A stretch of 64,000 bases of DNA from Zygnema cylindricum (GCA_037447655.1 JBBHKE010002346.1:64001-128000); one strand, 5' to 3'; positions 41,440 to 54,389 are shown, counted from the stretch's first letter. Notes: generated by a model from the letters alone, not told the origin. Numbers and translations are program-made.

Positions 41440-41990
41440 CCATAGTTCAAATGTCAATTTTAGCCATTGGTCAAAATGTCAATTTTAACCATTGGTCAAA
41501 ATGTCAATTTTAGCCATTGGTCAAAATGTCAATTTAACCATCGGGTCAAACTTAAGCATGGTCAAAATGTCAATTTTAACCATTGGTCAAAATGTCAATT
41601 TTAGCCATTGGTCAAAATGTCAATTTTAACCATAACTATTCCAACCTATGCTCAACATGTTGATCGCCATAGCTCAAGATTTCAATTCCGTCGATTGCTA
41701 CAGACTAAGATGCCAGTTATTCCGGTCATTGTTGAAGAAACTATTTTTAGTCATAGCTCATGGTGGCAATTGTAGCCATAGCTCAAGATGACAAATTTAG
41801 CCATTGCTCAAAATGTACGAACATTTTATTGGTCAAAATGTCAATCTTAACTTTGGGCAAGATATCAACTCTAGCCATAGTGCAGGATGTAAATTGTAGC
41901 CATAGCCAAATCTGTCAATTTTAAATATGGCTCAAAATGTCAATTTGGTCATAGGTAAAAATATCAATTTTCGCCATAACTATTCTAGCA
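41440..41990. repeat. Tandem repeat, about 24-bp unit
   Basis: Units of 'ccattggtcaaaatgtcaat' are near-perfect at 41455-41640 and decay to the right. They are too regular and closely joined for a CRISPR array, and there are no unique spacers. Confidence 0.8.
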
Positions 41991-42010
41991 TATGCTCAAG
42001 ATGCTGATTT

Positions 42011-42623
42011 TGTTAAAATATTGTTGTTTCGCGGCATTTTGCGAAGCGTCATACTAACATTTATTTGTTGGACGTGAAGTGTCACGTCATCATACAAAAT
42101 GTACGACGTCGTTTCGTGGCGGTACTTTTGTTATCCGCGAACGAAATGTACTATTTCGTTTTGTGTGACTTTTGTTTTCGTGCGCAGGTGTTTCATTTTG
42201 CGTGCAGGTGTGTTCGTGATGCGACACGTGTTAAGTCAACTTTTTGAGTAAGTCGTTTCGAAGGAAGAAAGCGCGTGCGCCTTCTTTGGGGGAACTTTCA
42301 TTGCAGTGTGCGACAGTTAGCTAGGAACTGAGTTCGTCGCTACGGTAAGTCTTGCTTGTCTTACCTTGTTGTCTCTTAGTGTAGAGTTGCAAGTATATAG
42401 GCAGCAGTGTACAGCTGCAAAAGTTATATCTTAGATGATTAATCTTGGAGTAAGAGATTATTTAAAGAAGAGAGAGGAGAGATGATGTAAAGAGGCTTCA
42501 CCCAAGAACACTTATGAATCTTTTTGGTTGAATATTCCTCTTGTCTTTTATGAGCTTCTGCTGTGTAATGATTTATGTTTTGTGACTTTATTGGAGTGAA
42601 TGTCTTTTGCTAAAGATCCTCCA
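42011..42623 (+). mobile_element. Solo LTR of the copia-2 family
   Basis: It begins TGTTAAAATATTG and ends ATCCTCCA. Perfect 5-bp duplications GATTT lie at 42006-42010 and 42624-42628. Its 613 bp match, inverted, the LTRs at 43503-44872 and 49700-50304 (shared 'tcgcggcattttgcgaagcg' region and 'cggcagcagtgt'-like blocks). No internal region remains, so it arose by LTR-LTR recombination. Confidence 0.9.
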
Positions 42624-42628
42624 GATTT

Positions 42629-43248
42629 TAGCTCGCCACAGCTCCTGATGTCAATTCTGAGCACAACTATTCCAGCCATTCATACAAAACATTAATTCTA
42701 GCATAACTAAAGATTCTTTCAGCTATTAATACAAAAGACTATTTCTAGCCATAGATAAAGATGTCAGTCTACCAACACGTTGCTAAGCTGGTAACCATAT
42801 TAATGCTTTGTAACATTCAGTGATTCATAAAACCACAACAAAACAGTTCTGAAAGGGCATTCTTTGAAAGCAAAAACTCTAACTCTTAGGTTAAATAGGT
42901 CCATACAAAATGCATGCAAAATGATTTCTGGTACAATATGCACAGAATGAATAAAGAATGGGATTTAAAAAATTTGGGTAAAAACATAGGTTGAGCTGCA
43001 CATCAATAGATAGAGAATTGTATGGGTAGTAAAATGGCTTGAAAATGGAGGTTTTTTTAAGGGGTTAAAAGGGGGATTTTTATAAAGTTGTCTTAAACTA
43101 GAGCCATTGCATTTACAAAATACTAACGGCGGCAAAAACTTGATGATCCTAAATAAAAAGATCACATGGGATCTGTACCATTAGGTACCATTTGATGTAC
43201 ATCTTACTAGCGTCCACAAAAATGTTTTCTGGTCCATTTAAGGATTAC
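42629..43248. other. Intergenic, nothing recognised
   Basis: AT-rich, no supported gene. 'gccatagctcaaga'-like words continue the decayed repeat from 41440. Confidence 0.4.
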
Positions 43249-43279
<31 letters not shown>

Positions 43280-43364
43280 ATATATATATCATATACATTA
43301 TATATATTATATATTATATATAAATATTATATACGTTATACATATTCTATATATTATATACATA

Positions 43365-43400
<36 letters not shown>
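43249..43400. repeat. (TA)n microsatellite
   Basis: TA dinucleotide repeats with interruptions. Confidence 0.9.
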
Positions 43401-43403
<3 letters not shown>

Positions 43404-43502
43404 TTATCTGACGTCCTGATCCGCACTGATCTTTTTTGCCTGATTCTCTCCCCCTCCCCCTCTTCATCCCCCTCCCCCTCCCATGTAAATCCCCCTCCCA
43501 CT

Positions 43503-44872
43503 TGTAGGATCTTAAGCAAAAGACATTCACTCTTAATAATTCACAAAACATAAATCATTACACAGCCGAAGCTCATAATAGACAAGAGGAATATTCAGCC
43601 AAAAAGATTTATAAGTGTTCTTGGCCGAAGCCTCTTTACATCATCTCTCTTCTCTCTTCTCTCTATTCTCTCTCCTCTTAAATAATCTCTTACTCCAAGA
43701 TTAATCCTCTAAGATTTAATCATGTAAGCTACAATGTATATAGCTGCACATGTATACTGCTGCCTATATACTCGCTACTCTGCACTAAGAGACAACAAGG
43801 TAAGACAAGCAGAACTTAGCGTAGCGACAAAGTTTGTCCCTACGTGACTGTGCACACTGCAAGGACGTTTCCACGAAGAAAGTAGCACGCGTTTTCTTCT
43901 TTCGAAACGACTAACTCCAAACGTTGACTTAAACACGTGTCGTTACACGAAAACACCTGCACGCAAAATGTGACACCAGCGCACGAAAAAACATAAAGTG
44001 ACGCAAAACGAAATAGTACATTTCGTTCGCGGTAACAAAAGTACCGCCGCGAAACGACGTCGTACATTTTGAATGATGACGTGATACTTTACGTCATAGT
44101 TGTCCCGTACGAATAGTACGCACGAAATGAACGCGCGAATACTACGCACGATACGCATTTAACGATGAAAAAAATGTTATTAAATGCGTACCTGACTATA
44201 TAACCGTACATTTTCGTACATTTGCGTACAATTTTCGTACATTTCAATACTTTTAGGGAGTTTGAGGAGTTTTAGGGTACATTCTCCTGCGTTCTCAAAC
44301 ATTTATGTTAAACAACCAACTATTATTCGTACATTTACGTACAGTATCCGTATTTTTCGTACTTTTGACGGTTATCATTTTGAGATGTTTAGGGTACATT
44401 TTCGTACTTTTCTGTATATTTCAGTTATACGGACTTGTATTTTTCGTACATCTACGTACCGCGTCCGTATATTTCAGTACTTTTAGGGTTAGTGATTGGG
44501 GGATTTTAGGGTGTTTAGGGTACTTCCCATGCATTTCGTACATTCCGGTAAATTATAGTACAACTGCCTTACATTATCCGTACTCCTAGGTTTTTTCGGG
44601 TACACATGTCGTACAATGACGTACATTTTCGTATGTTTTCCGTACGTTTTTGAGGATTTTTTAAGGATTTTTTAGGGTTGAGGGAACGGTTTCCGTACGT
44701 TTTCGTACACCGTACAGCGAAAACTAACGAACGGTATGAAAGTAACGAGTACTACGTAGTTTTCGGAAAAAAGTTGAAATCCGTACGAATAGGACAACTA
44801 TGCTTTACGTCAAACAAATAAATGTTGGTATGACGCTTCGCGAAATGTCGCGAAAACGACAATATCCCAACA
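43503..44872 (-). repeat. 3' LTR of copia-2, interrupted
   Basis: On the minus strand it starts TGTTGGGATATTG and ends GATCCTACA. Removing the 708-bp MITE and one 8-bp duplication leaves about 650 bp, comparable to the 613-bp solo LTR at 42011. Confidence 0.85.
44095..44802. mobile_element. hAT MITE inside the copia-2 LTR
   Basis: Ends CATAGTTGTCC and GGACAACTATG, with perfect 8-bp duplications CTTTACGT (44087-44094 and 44803-44810). The interior is a dense array of CGTACATTT and TTTTAGGGT words without a fixed period. Confidence 0.9.
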
Positions 44873-44919
44873 ATCCCCCTGTTATTGTCAGTATCGCCAA
44901 ACTCCTCAATATAGTTTTA

Positions 44920-45678
44920 AGGTGACGTTCCATTAGGCGGTCCCAATAAATGTACGGACAAGTCTACTGGCAGCGTTTACTGGAAGTCCGCTCCATTGTG
45001 TCGGCCTAGTAACAAATTTTACTCAATTATGATTGGCACCATGTAGGTTAGAGTCCAGATTCTAAAAATCTTGAAAAAAATCTACAAACGGAATATCTGT
45101 ACGAAATTTTTGTACCACCGGAGGTAATTAATGATTCGTACATAAAGTTTTCGGCTAGATTCTGATTTTGAAAATGGAAATCAAAATTTCGAAACGGAAT
45201 GGCAAAAAGACGAGACAAACCTTGAAGGTCGCGGCAAACTTTGAATGTCGGTGGATGTCAGATGGAGCGTGCGAGGATATTTTCACCTGCGTGCGAGGAT
45301 ATTTTCACTTGACCTGCATTCAACGTGACAGGAGGCACATGGCATGTACGACGTGCAGGCCTGTGATTGCTTGTACAACGTAGATGTTTTTTTCTTTTTC
45401 ACGTGTACCAATGGCAATCATCTAGTGGGCCCCAACTCTCCTCGACGAGGACAGTTGGGGCCCACTAGATGATGTGTTCGATTGCTTCACGGATCTCAAA
45501 ATGCGAAACATCCAACGGTCAAGAATTACGCCTACATCATTGGAGCTTCCCGACAACTTTCCAGTAATGATGTTTCGTCTGACAAAAAAAAAAAAATGTT
45601 ACGACTATGTACGCCATTGTACGAAAACGTACGACGTCCAGTAACAAACCTCACTTTTCGTCTAATGGAACGTCACCC
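44920..45678. mobile_element. Harbinger-like MITE, family 1, copy 2
   Basis: Ends AGGTGACGTTCCATTAGGCGG and, inverted, CTAATGGAACGTCACCC, flanked by TTA and TAA. It is inserted just beyond the end of the copia-2 pol frame. A short inverted repeat 'agttggggcccactagatg' lies near 45410-45475. Confidence 0.8.
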
Positions 45679-48600
45679 TAAGTTTCGGTCGCCCCCTCCC
45701 AAATACATCATGCGTGGCAACTTTCGTCAGCAAATCTACCGCCTCCACTTTTGTCGGTATCTCTTCAATCTCTCCAAAAATATATTGTACCTCTCCAAGA
45801 TCTGTCACTTTGAAATGTAATCTAAGGTAACGTTTCATCTCATTAATGCGCTCCAACTTGTCGCATACCATCAAGAAATCATCCACATAAACAGAAAAGA
45901 TGATTTGGTCAACTCCTTCACCTTTCACGTAAACTCAAGAATCGGACGTAGTCCGTACAAATCCGAATTTAAATAGTTCTTGATGAAGTCTCAAATACCA
46001 CGTGTGTGACGCCTGTTTCAAACCATACAATGACTTTCACAAACACCATACATTTCCTTCCTGCAAAGGAGACACGCCTTCCGGTACCTTCATGTATACC
46101 CCTTCCTCTAACTCACCATTTAAAAACGTAGTTTCCACGTCCATTTGATGGACATGCTTCTTCCCCATCGCTGCAAGTGCAATAACTATCCGTAGTGAGT
46201 CGAACTTCACCACGGGAGCATAAGTCTCTTTAAAATCGATTCCCTCACGTTGTTGGAATCCCTTACAAACGAGCCGCGCCTTGTACTTAATAATCTCTCC
46301 CGAAGCTCTAGTCTTGGTCTTAAAGACCCACTTCGCATCAATCACCTTTTTCCCCTCCAGTAGTTTCACCTCCTCAAAAGTTTGAATATCAACCACCGAT
46401 TTAAATTCTTTCTCCCACGCCGGTTTCCACTTACTCTCCCAATCGGTCGACCTCCTTGCCTCGACATAAGATTGAGGGTTGTCGGTCATATTTTCCGTAA
46501 GTGATTGCTATAAAAGAAACTCTTTCTCGTTAGCATCGGAAAGAAAATAATGTGAATTCGATGCATTTTCCCCTTTTCGATCGTAAGTGAGTTTCTCCGG
46601 TTTCTTCCCCTTTGTACTTCAAGAGCTCTTTCTAAGAACTTGCTCCTTCTCCTTCTCCTCTTTCTCTTCCTCGGATTCAATTTCAATTTCCTTCTCACTC
46701 AATTTAGAACTCGATTTAGTGCTTTGAGATTCTGAATGTTCAAAGGCACTCGGGAATCCAAAGACCCGTTACTATTTCTTTCAAATTCAACTTCAACCGA
46801 TTTCCCCAAATTCTTTTTCTAACTTTTTACATTCGGTTCCTCATCGGATTCCGAATCCCAATGTACGGAAAACTCTCAATTTCACTCTCCTCATAAAAAT
46901 CCAAATTTTCTTTAAATTTCCCCACCGAATTCATGGCGGATTTGAGATTCTCATGAAAATCACCGTTCTGAGATTCCTCCACGGTGTGACGAGCCGTATC
47001 ATACACACGGTACAAATTCTCCTTTGCACTATAACCAACAAAAATTCCCGGCCAACACCTTGGAGCAAATCTCCCCTTCCTCTTAATTGATTCAACATAA
47101 ACCGTAGCATGACATCCCTAAATGCTCAAATGATGAACCGTGGGCTTTCGACAACTCCACAATTCCTCCGGTGTTTTACTTTCGGAAACCGAAGTGAGTC
47201 TTTGGTTACAAATGTAATTTGCCGTAAGAATTGCATCTCCCCACAAAAACATCTCTCGTCCGGAGCTATGAACCATCGCAAGGACCATTTCTTGTACGGT
47301 ACGATTCTTTCTCTCGGCCACTCCATTTGACTCCGGAGAATAAGGGGCCGTGAATTGATGCCTTATCCCCCACTCCTTACAATACCCCTCAAAAAAAACA
47401 AACTCCCCTCCATTGTCCGAACGAATGGACTTAAGCTTCTTATCAATTTGCCTCTCGGCCATTACATGCCATTCTTTCAATTTTTCAAATGCATCCGATT
47501 TATTTTTCAAGAAATACACCCATGACTTCCGAGAGAAGTCATCAACAATCACCAAAGTATACTTATTACCTCCAATTGTCTCGGGTTTAATATGTCCACA
47601 AAGATCAATGTGGACAACCTCCAAAGGACTTTGAGCTCGATGCTTGATGTCTTTATTCGGATGGGATTTCCGAATTTGACGTCCTTTGCTACATCCTCCG
47701 CATCCGTTCACCTTCTCACCGGATGCGAGGTCCAAATCCCTCACGGATGAATGACGAATCCTCTTTTTCAAACTTACCTCGGATGTGTGACACATCCGAT
47801 GATGCCATAAGGTAAGATCACCTTTCAACTCCGAAATTTGATGTGAAATTCCCTCGGTGGGAACTTTAGATTTCGGCCTCCTTCATAAGAGCCGACTATG
47901 ATTCGCATCCGTTACAACTCCTTCTCCAATTACATTCCCCTTTTCATTCCAAATCTCAATAGATTGATCACCTCTCGCAAGTAAGCTTCCACCACTCTTT
48001 TGGATTTGTGGAACGTTTAACAAACCGAACCGTCCGGAATATAAAGTGTATTTTGAAGACAATACTCCGTCGATTTCTCTTTCCCATCATTATCCCATGA
48101 AAGGAGATCAAAACGAACCGTGCCAACCGTACCAACCGAAATGACATGGCCGCTTGCAACCGTAATAAACTTTGGAACCGTAAGTTCCCTCATGTCATCA
48201 AACAAGGTGGCATCCATGCAAACATGATGAGATGCCCCCGTATCAATAATCCACTCTTTCTCCAAATTTCCTCCACTACTTACCGAATCAAGGGTAAGGT
48301 TAAGAACCGGAAACTCATCACCGGTTTTATTACCATAGTCAAAGTAATTTGCATAACTGTAACCACGGCCACCACCGCGGCCACCACTGCGGCCACCACC
48401 GCGGCCACCACCGCGGCCACCACCGCGGCCACCACCGCGGCCACCTCCTCGGCCGCCTCTATCACCTCCTTTTCCACTTCCGGTATCTCCACTCTTCCCA
48501 TAACATTGAAGGCTCGTATGCCCCCACTTACCGCAAAAATGACACTGCTTGTCCTTATCCGGACAAGAGGAAGACAAATGTCCAAGCTGGTTACACTGAT

Positions 48601-49360
48601 AGCATGTCACATTGGAAAGATCCGAAGGGACCTTCGGTAGACGACCTTGATTCGTCTTGTTGCCTCGGCCGCCACTACAACCTCTCGGGCCACCTCCTCT
48701 ACCACCGGCATAGTTAAGATCCGAAGTTTTGGGAGTAGTAGAGTTGAGAACTCCTCCTCCTCCACTTGAAGAAGCCGATGGAGTTCCCTCCGACATTTTG
48801 AAAAAATTGACGATGAATCCGAAGGTGTTACCCGCCTTCGCTCGTAAAATAGCTTTAAGATGTGAAAGCCTCTCCGGTAAAGCATTAAGAAAAACGCCTA
48901 ACTTATCCGCATCCAAGATAACTCGGTCATTGTTGATTAATTGCTTGAGTATAATATTGAAGCGCTTCACGACATCATCTATCAATTCATTTGACTTGAT
49001 TTTAAAATTCATATAGTCTGTATAAACATATTGACCCTTGTTCTCAACGCATTTCTCATATTGCTCCTCAAGTGCTTGCCAACACTCATGGGCCGTGCCG
49101 TGAGCAAGGAAATGATCAAGCATGGAAGAAGTGCAATTTTTCATCAAACCGGTCGTTGCCGCAATATACTTCAACCTCCATTGAGCACGTGCTTTACTCT
49201 CAAGTAGCATTCTCTCTTCTCCATTGACAATCCTCCAAAAGATTATTGAGAATAAGTTGGCCCAAAATAAACTTTTTCCAAACGGCATAATTGGAGCCAT
49301 TAAAGGCCACACATTTCCCCGACATATTATAATTTTCTTCATTTTCCAATCCTTCGTCAA
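45679..49360 (-). pseudogene. Copia-2 gag-pol, degenerate, RNase H deleted
   Basis: Gag (to 49360) has two CCHC knuckles (CYQCNQLGHLSSSC and CHFCGKWGHTSLQC) and an expanded RGGG array after the second (48360-48460). The protease core is WIIDTGASHHVC. Integrase (47118-47828) keeps the finger WHHRMCH...CGGC and DDE residues HIDLCG, RSDNGGEF, PESNGVAERKN. Reverse transcriptase (46037-46489 and 45679-45928) has VYVDDFL but jumps from LGEVQYIFG to VEAVDLLTKVATHD, the very end of pol, so most of the RNase H part is missing. Several frame breaks lie between 46490 and 47117. Confidence 0.92.
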
Positions 49361-49699
49361 ACTCAGACTCTTCTTCTTCTATCTTCAATTTTCCCTTCCT
49401 AATCCTCTCTTTTCTCTCACTCTCATTAGCTCCTCCTCTAAAGTGGTTGGTAGACGAAAAGGAAGTGTTTTCTTTGCTCTCACTCGGTTGAGTTTGAAAA
49501 CGGGAATCTACCTATCTCATAAGTGTATCAAAAATTTCCTCGAATTTTCTCTCCGTATTTCGGTTATCCTCAAATTGAGAACCCGAAAAACTGAACTCTC
49601 TTGCTCTCTCCGAAGTCGACATGGTGGAAGGAGTATTTCTATTTTCTTCCTCCCCATGCGCTCCCTCTCTAACTCCGAAGCACTTGCTCCGACACCAAT

Positions 49700-50304
49700 T
49701 GTATGATCTTAAGCAAAAGACATTCACTCTTAATAATTCACAAAACATAAATCATTACACAGCGGAAGCTCGTAATAGACAAAAGGAATATTCAGCCAAA
49801 AAGATTTATAAGTGTTCTTGGCCGAAGCCTCTTTACATCATCTCTCTTCTCTCTCTTCTCTCTCCTTTTAAATAATCTCTTACTCCAAGATTAATCCTCT
49901 AAGATTTAATCATGTAAGCTACAATGTATATATCTGCACATGTATACTGCTGCCTATATACTCGCTACTCTGCACTAAGGGTCAACACGGTAAGACAAGC
50001 AGAACTTAGCGTAGCGACAAAGTCAGTCCCTAGCTGACGGTGAACACTGCAAGGACGTTTCCACGAAGAAAGTAGCACGCGCTTTCTTCTTTCGAAACGA
50101 CTAACTCCAAACGTTGACTTAAACACGTGTCGTTACACGAAAACAACTGCACGCAAAATGTGACATCTGCGCATGAAAAAACATAAAGTGACGCAAAACG
50201 AAATAGTACATTTCGTTCGCGGATAACAAAAGTACCGTCGTTAAACGACGTTGTACATTTTGAATGATGACGTGATACTTCACGTTTAACAAATAAATAT
50301 TGGT
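49700..50304 (-). repeat. 5' LTR of copia-2, truncated
   Basis: It matches 43503-44094 and 44811-44830 closely, then ends in 'tattggtatg' where the other LTR continues for about 42 bp to its terminus. Confidence 0.85.
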
Positions 50305-53300
50305 ATGTTGGTTTTGCGTCAAGCATAGAAAATCGCGCTAATACCTCCTTACGATATTGCGCCTGACTTAACGTAATATCTTCGTTCGCATTACGGATCA
50401 CTTCGATCCCCAAAATTTATTTTACGTCCCTAAGATCTGTTACTTTGAAATGTTGACACAGGTACGCTTTCAATTCGCATATACGTTCCAAACTATCTGA
50501 CGTCATCAAGAAATCATCGACGTAAATTGAAAATATAATTTGATCCATTCCTTGCCTTTAACGTACACTCCAAAATCCGAAATCGTACGTGTGAAAACAA
50601 AGTCCAAAAAAACTTTGTGTAGGCGTAGATACCAAGTGCGAGGCGCCTGCTTCAATCCGTAGAGCGATTTGCGAAGACGCCATACCGTGCCTTCTCGTGA
50701 TGTCACGCCTTCGGATATCTTTATATAAACCTCTTCTTCTAAGTATCCATTTAAGAATGCGGTCTCCATATCCATTTGATGAACGTGTTTCTTCTTTGCA
50801 GCGACAATCGCCATAATCATCCTTAGAGAGTCAAATTTCACAACGGGAGCATATGTCTCCGTGTAATCTACCCCCTCTCTTTGCTGAAATCCTTTGCATA
50901 CTAGTCTCGCCTTATATTTTACTACTTCACCAAACGCACCAGTTTTAGTTTTGAAGACCCATTTTGCGTTAATCGCTTTCTTTCCTTCCGGTAATTTTAC
51001 TTCCTCAAATGTCCGATTTTCCACAATTGACTTATACTCCTTCTCCCATGCCAGTTTCCACTTCGTTTCCCAATCACGCGAGTTTTTCGCCTCCGCGTAT
51101 GATTGAGGATCGCCGGCCAAATTCTCGCACATTAATTGCTATAAAAGGAATTCCGTCTCCTTCGCATCGGAGACGAAATAATAGGAATTTGAGTTCTCTC
51201 CACCAATTTTGTCATAAGAAAGGCGATTTGGTTCCTTCCCTCTATTCTCTCGAGTACTCCGCCTAAGTGCCGGAACTTTCTCCAAAATTTGTTCCTCCTC
51301 ATTCACATTTGGCAAACTCGAATTTGAGCTTGAAGATACTTGACTTTCCGTTGACATTTTGGAATTTCGACATACATTACTCCGAACATCAATGTCAATG
51401 TCCAATTTCTCCGAACGCGTATCAACATTTGATTTTCCCTTCTTAATGTTGACAATGGACTTCGGCTGCTCATCCGAATCCGAATCCTCAATGTCCGGGA
51501 AATTGGCAACATCGTCTACTTCATAAAATTCAAGATTCTTCTTCAATTCCGCCGATTTCTCAATAACCGATTTTAAGTCTTCATGAAAATTGACATTTCG
51601 GGATTCTTCCACAATTCGACAAAGCGGATCAAATATACGGTAAAGATTTATTTTTGTACTATAGCCCACAAAAATTCTGACCCAACTTCTCGCCGCAAAT
51701 TTCCCTTTCCTTTTTACTTGATCCACATACACCGTAGCACGACATCCCCAAATTCGGAGATGATAGAGAGTCGGTTTTCGTCCATAAAGTAATTCGAATG
51801 GTGTTTTATCAGCGGAAACCGGAGTAAGTCTCCGATTACAAATATAATTGGCCGTGAGGATGGCATCTCCCCACAATGAAATACTTAAACCGGCCGAATG
51901 CACAATCGCCCTCACCATTTCTTGTAAGGTCCTATTCTTCTTTTCGGCTACTCCATTGGATTCCGTAGAATAAGGTGAAGTGAATTGTTGGGTAATTCCT
52001 TTCTCCTTACAATACCTCTCAATTGCGATAAATTCGCCTCCATTATCCGAACGAATGGCTTTCTATTTCCGTTCGCATTGTCTCTCGGAAAATGCATGCC
52101 ACTCAATAAAAGTTTCAACAGCATCCGATTTCCTCTTCAATAATCGAACCCACGAAAATCTTGAATAATCGTCAACAATGACCATAATATATCGACTTCC
52201 TCCAAGGCTTTCCGGCTTAATTTGTCCACATAGATCGACATGGACAAGCTCAAATGGATGTTGAGCACGAAATTTCACATCTTTCGTAGGATGTGGTTTC
52301 TGAATTTGTCGTCCTTCACTACATCCATCGCATCCATTTACTTTTTCACCGGTAGCAAGATCCAATCCTCTCACACATGCTTCTTTTATCATTCTCCTCA
52401 AATTTCCTTCGGATGTATGACACATCCGATGGTGCCATCACGTCAAATTTCCTTTTAATTCCGAGATTCAATTTAGAATGCCCGTGGAAGGAGCATTCTT
52501 CCTTGGTCGCCTCCATAAAAGTCGACTATGCATCGAATTGGTGACTTCGCCTTCGCCGATTAATTTGCCGTCTGCGCGATATATGCGAATCCCCGAATCA
52601 CCTCTAGCGACTACGCTTCCACCGACACGCTGAATTTGAGGTACGCTTAATAGATTCACTGAACCATCCGGAATATATAGGACGTTCAATATACGCGCCT
52701 CCTAAATAGTTTCATTTCCAAAATGGTCCCACGTGGGTTAATTCAATGGAACGGTACCCATTTTACCAACGGTAATTGTTTGTCCACTTGCGACCGTAAT
52801 TAATTTTGGTACGGTAAGTGAACGCATGTCGTCAAACAATGTAGCGTCTGTACACACGTGGTGAGACGCTCCCGTGTCAATAATTCGCTCCTTTTCGCGT
52901 GCGTCACTTGGTTCACTTGATGAATCAATAGAGAGGTGGAGACAAGTGAACGTTTGTCCTCCTTCGTCTCCTTCAAAATTTCCCAAGTCAACGAAATTTC
53001 CATGGCTTCCTCCATAGCCGCGATAGCGTCCACGACCACGACCAACGTCACATCCGCGGCCGCGACCTCCAAAACTGCGACCGCCTCTTACTCCTCCGCT
53101 ACCAAATTTAGAATAGCATTGTTGACTCGTGTGGCCTAATTTCCCACAATTGAAGCATTCTCTCTCTTTATCCGGACAAGAGGCCGAAATATGTCCGAGC
53201 CGATTGCAATGGAAACACAAGACGTTGCTATTATCATTCTGGACCGTCTGAGGTCTTAGATTTCTGCTCCTATCATGCCATTTTCCACGATCTCTCGGAC

Positions 53301-53990
53301 CTCCTCTATTTCCACCCCCTCTTCTACGAAAATAATGCAAAATCCGCGAATTCGGGAGCAGTCACATTCAAGAATCCAGCGCTCAATGATCCTTTTGAGG
53401 AAATGATACGATTACTCTCCGCCATCTTCAAATAATTCACAATAAATTAGTAAGTATTATTTTCTCTCGCAAGTAAAATCTCCTTGAAGTGGATCCACTT
53501 ATCCGGTAATGCATTCAAGAATCCGGTTACTTTGTCCTCCTCCTTGATCACTCTCCCATTGTTAAGAAGTTGCTCCACAATAATATTGAATCTCTTCACG
53601 GTATCGTCAAAAGATTCATTGGATTTCAATTTGAATTGCATAAAATCAGAAAACACATGTTGCCCTTTGTTTTGGATTCCCCTCTCAAATTGGGATTTCA
53701 ACGCCTTCCAACATCCGTGTGCGGTGCTATGCGTGAGGAAATGATCATGCACGGACACCGAGCATGTTTGCATCAATCCGGTGATGGCCGCAAGATTCTT
53801 TCGCTTCCACAAACGACGAGCCTTCGCATCTCCGACCGACATTTTCTCTTCTCCATTTACGACTTTCCAAAGACCTCTCAAAATCAATTGAGCTCGAATA
53901 TACTTCTTCCATGGAGGGTAATTCGAACCATTGAAGACCACGGTCTTTCCGGGCATTTGAAACATTTTTACTCCTCCTTGACTATCCTCT
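50305..53990 (-). pseudogene. Copia-3 gag-pol fragment, no LTRs
   Basis: Minus-strand order is gag (53965-53447, FNGSNYPPWKKYIRAQL), two CCHC knuckles (CFHCNRLGHISASC and CFNCGKLGHTSQQC, 53340-52738) and protease RIIDTGASHHVC. Integrase is split by a stop near 52063 (CHTSEG finger to NNGGEF, then 51918-51139). Reverse transcriptase (51132-50506) is cut before YVDD, and a later piece is at about 50413-50310 (GIEVIRNANEDITLSQAQY). The 3' end and both LTRs are missing. Confidence 0.9.
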
Positions 53991-54134
53991 TCTAAATCTC
54001 AAACATGTAATCGTTTGCTTCAATTCCGTACATTCCGATTCGTCACGTCACGTCACGTCACATACATGAGAATCGGTACTTTTGTCAGAATCGATGGATC
54101 GCTGAAGATCGTCCAAAACCAACAAATTTGATTC

Positions 54135-54389
54135 AATGTTACATGTTTTAAATGTCACAAATTCGGCCATTTTGCGGCCGAATGTCCGGATCTTCAAAAG
54201 CAATTTTACACGTGTCAGCGTTGGGGACACGTCAGAACGCAATGTTTTGATCGTGAAAGTAGAATGTCGGACCGAGGAGGAAGAGGCGGCCGAGGTCCCG
54301 GATTTGGCCGCGGAGCAGGACGAGGAGGAGGATCTCTACATTTTGGAGGATTGGAAATTGATTCCAACCGTATCGTTCAAATGTTCTAA
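54135..54389 (+). pseudogene. Plus-strand gag nucleocapsid fragment
   Basis: Reading from 54135 on the plus strand gives a CCHC knuckle CFKCHKFGHFAAECP. A second knuckle has lost its first Cys (FYTCQRWGHVRTQC). An RGG-rich tail follows (GGRGGRGPGFGRGAGRGGG) with a stop at 54387-54389. A stop also lies just upstream. It has no ATG, so it is easily missed. It belongs to a retroelement unlike the neighbouring copia copies and lies in the opposite orientation. Confidence 0.75.

Larger units (their letters stand above)
43503..50304 (-). mobile_element. Copia-2: degenerate Ty1/copia element with both LTRs
   Basis: Minus-strand element. The 3' LTR (43503-44872) is split by a hAT MITE. It is followed by a polypurine tract (minus-strand AACAGGGGGAT at about 44873-44883), then a pol region split by a Harbinger-like MITE, integrase, protease and gag to 49360. 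Next comes a primer site TTGGTGTCGGAGC (near 49690-49699) and the 5' LTR from 49700. The 5' LTR lacks its first roughly 42 bp: at about 50304 it stops abruptly and reverse-transcriptase sequence of copia-3 begins. Confidence 0.9.

Noticed and set aside
41440-41990. CRISPR-like array
   Set aside because: A eukaryotic tandem repeat with joined units and no unique spacers.
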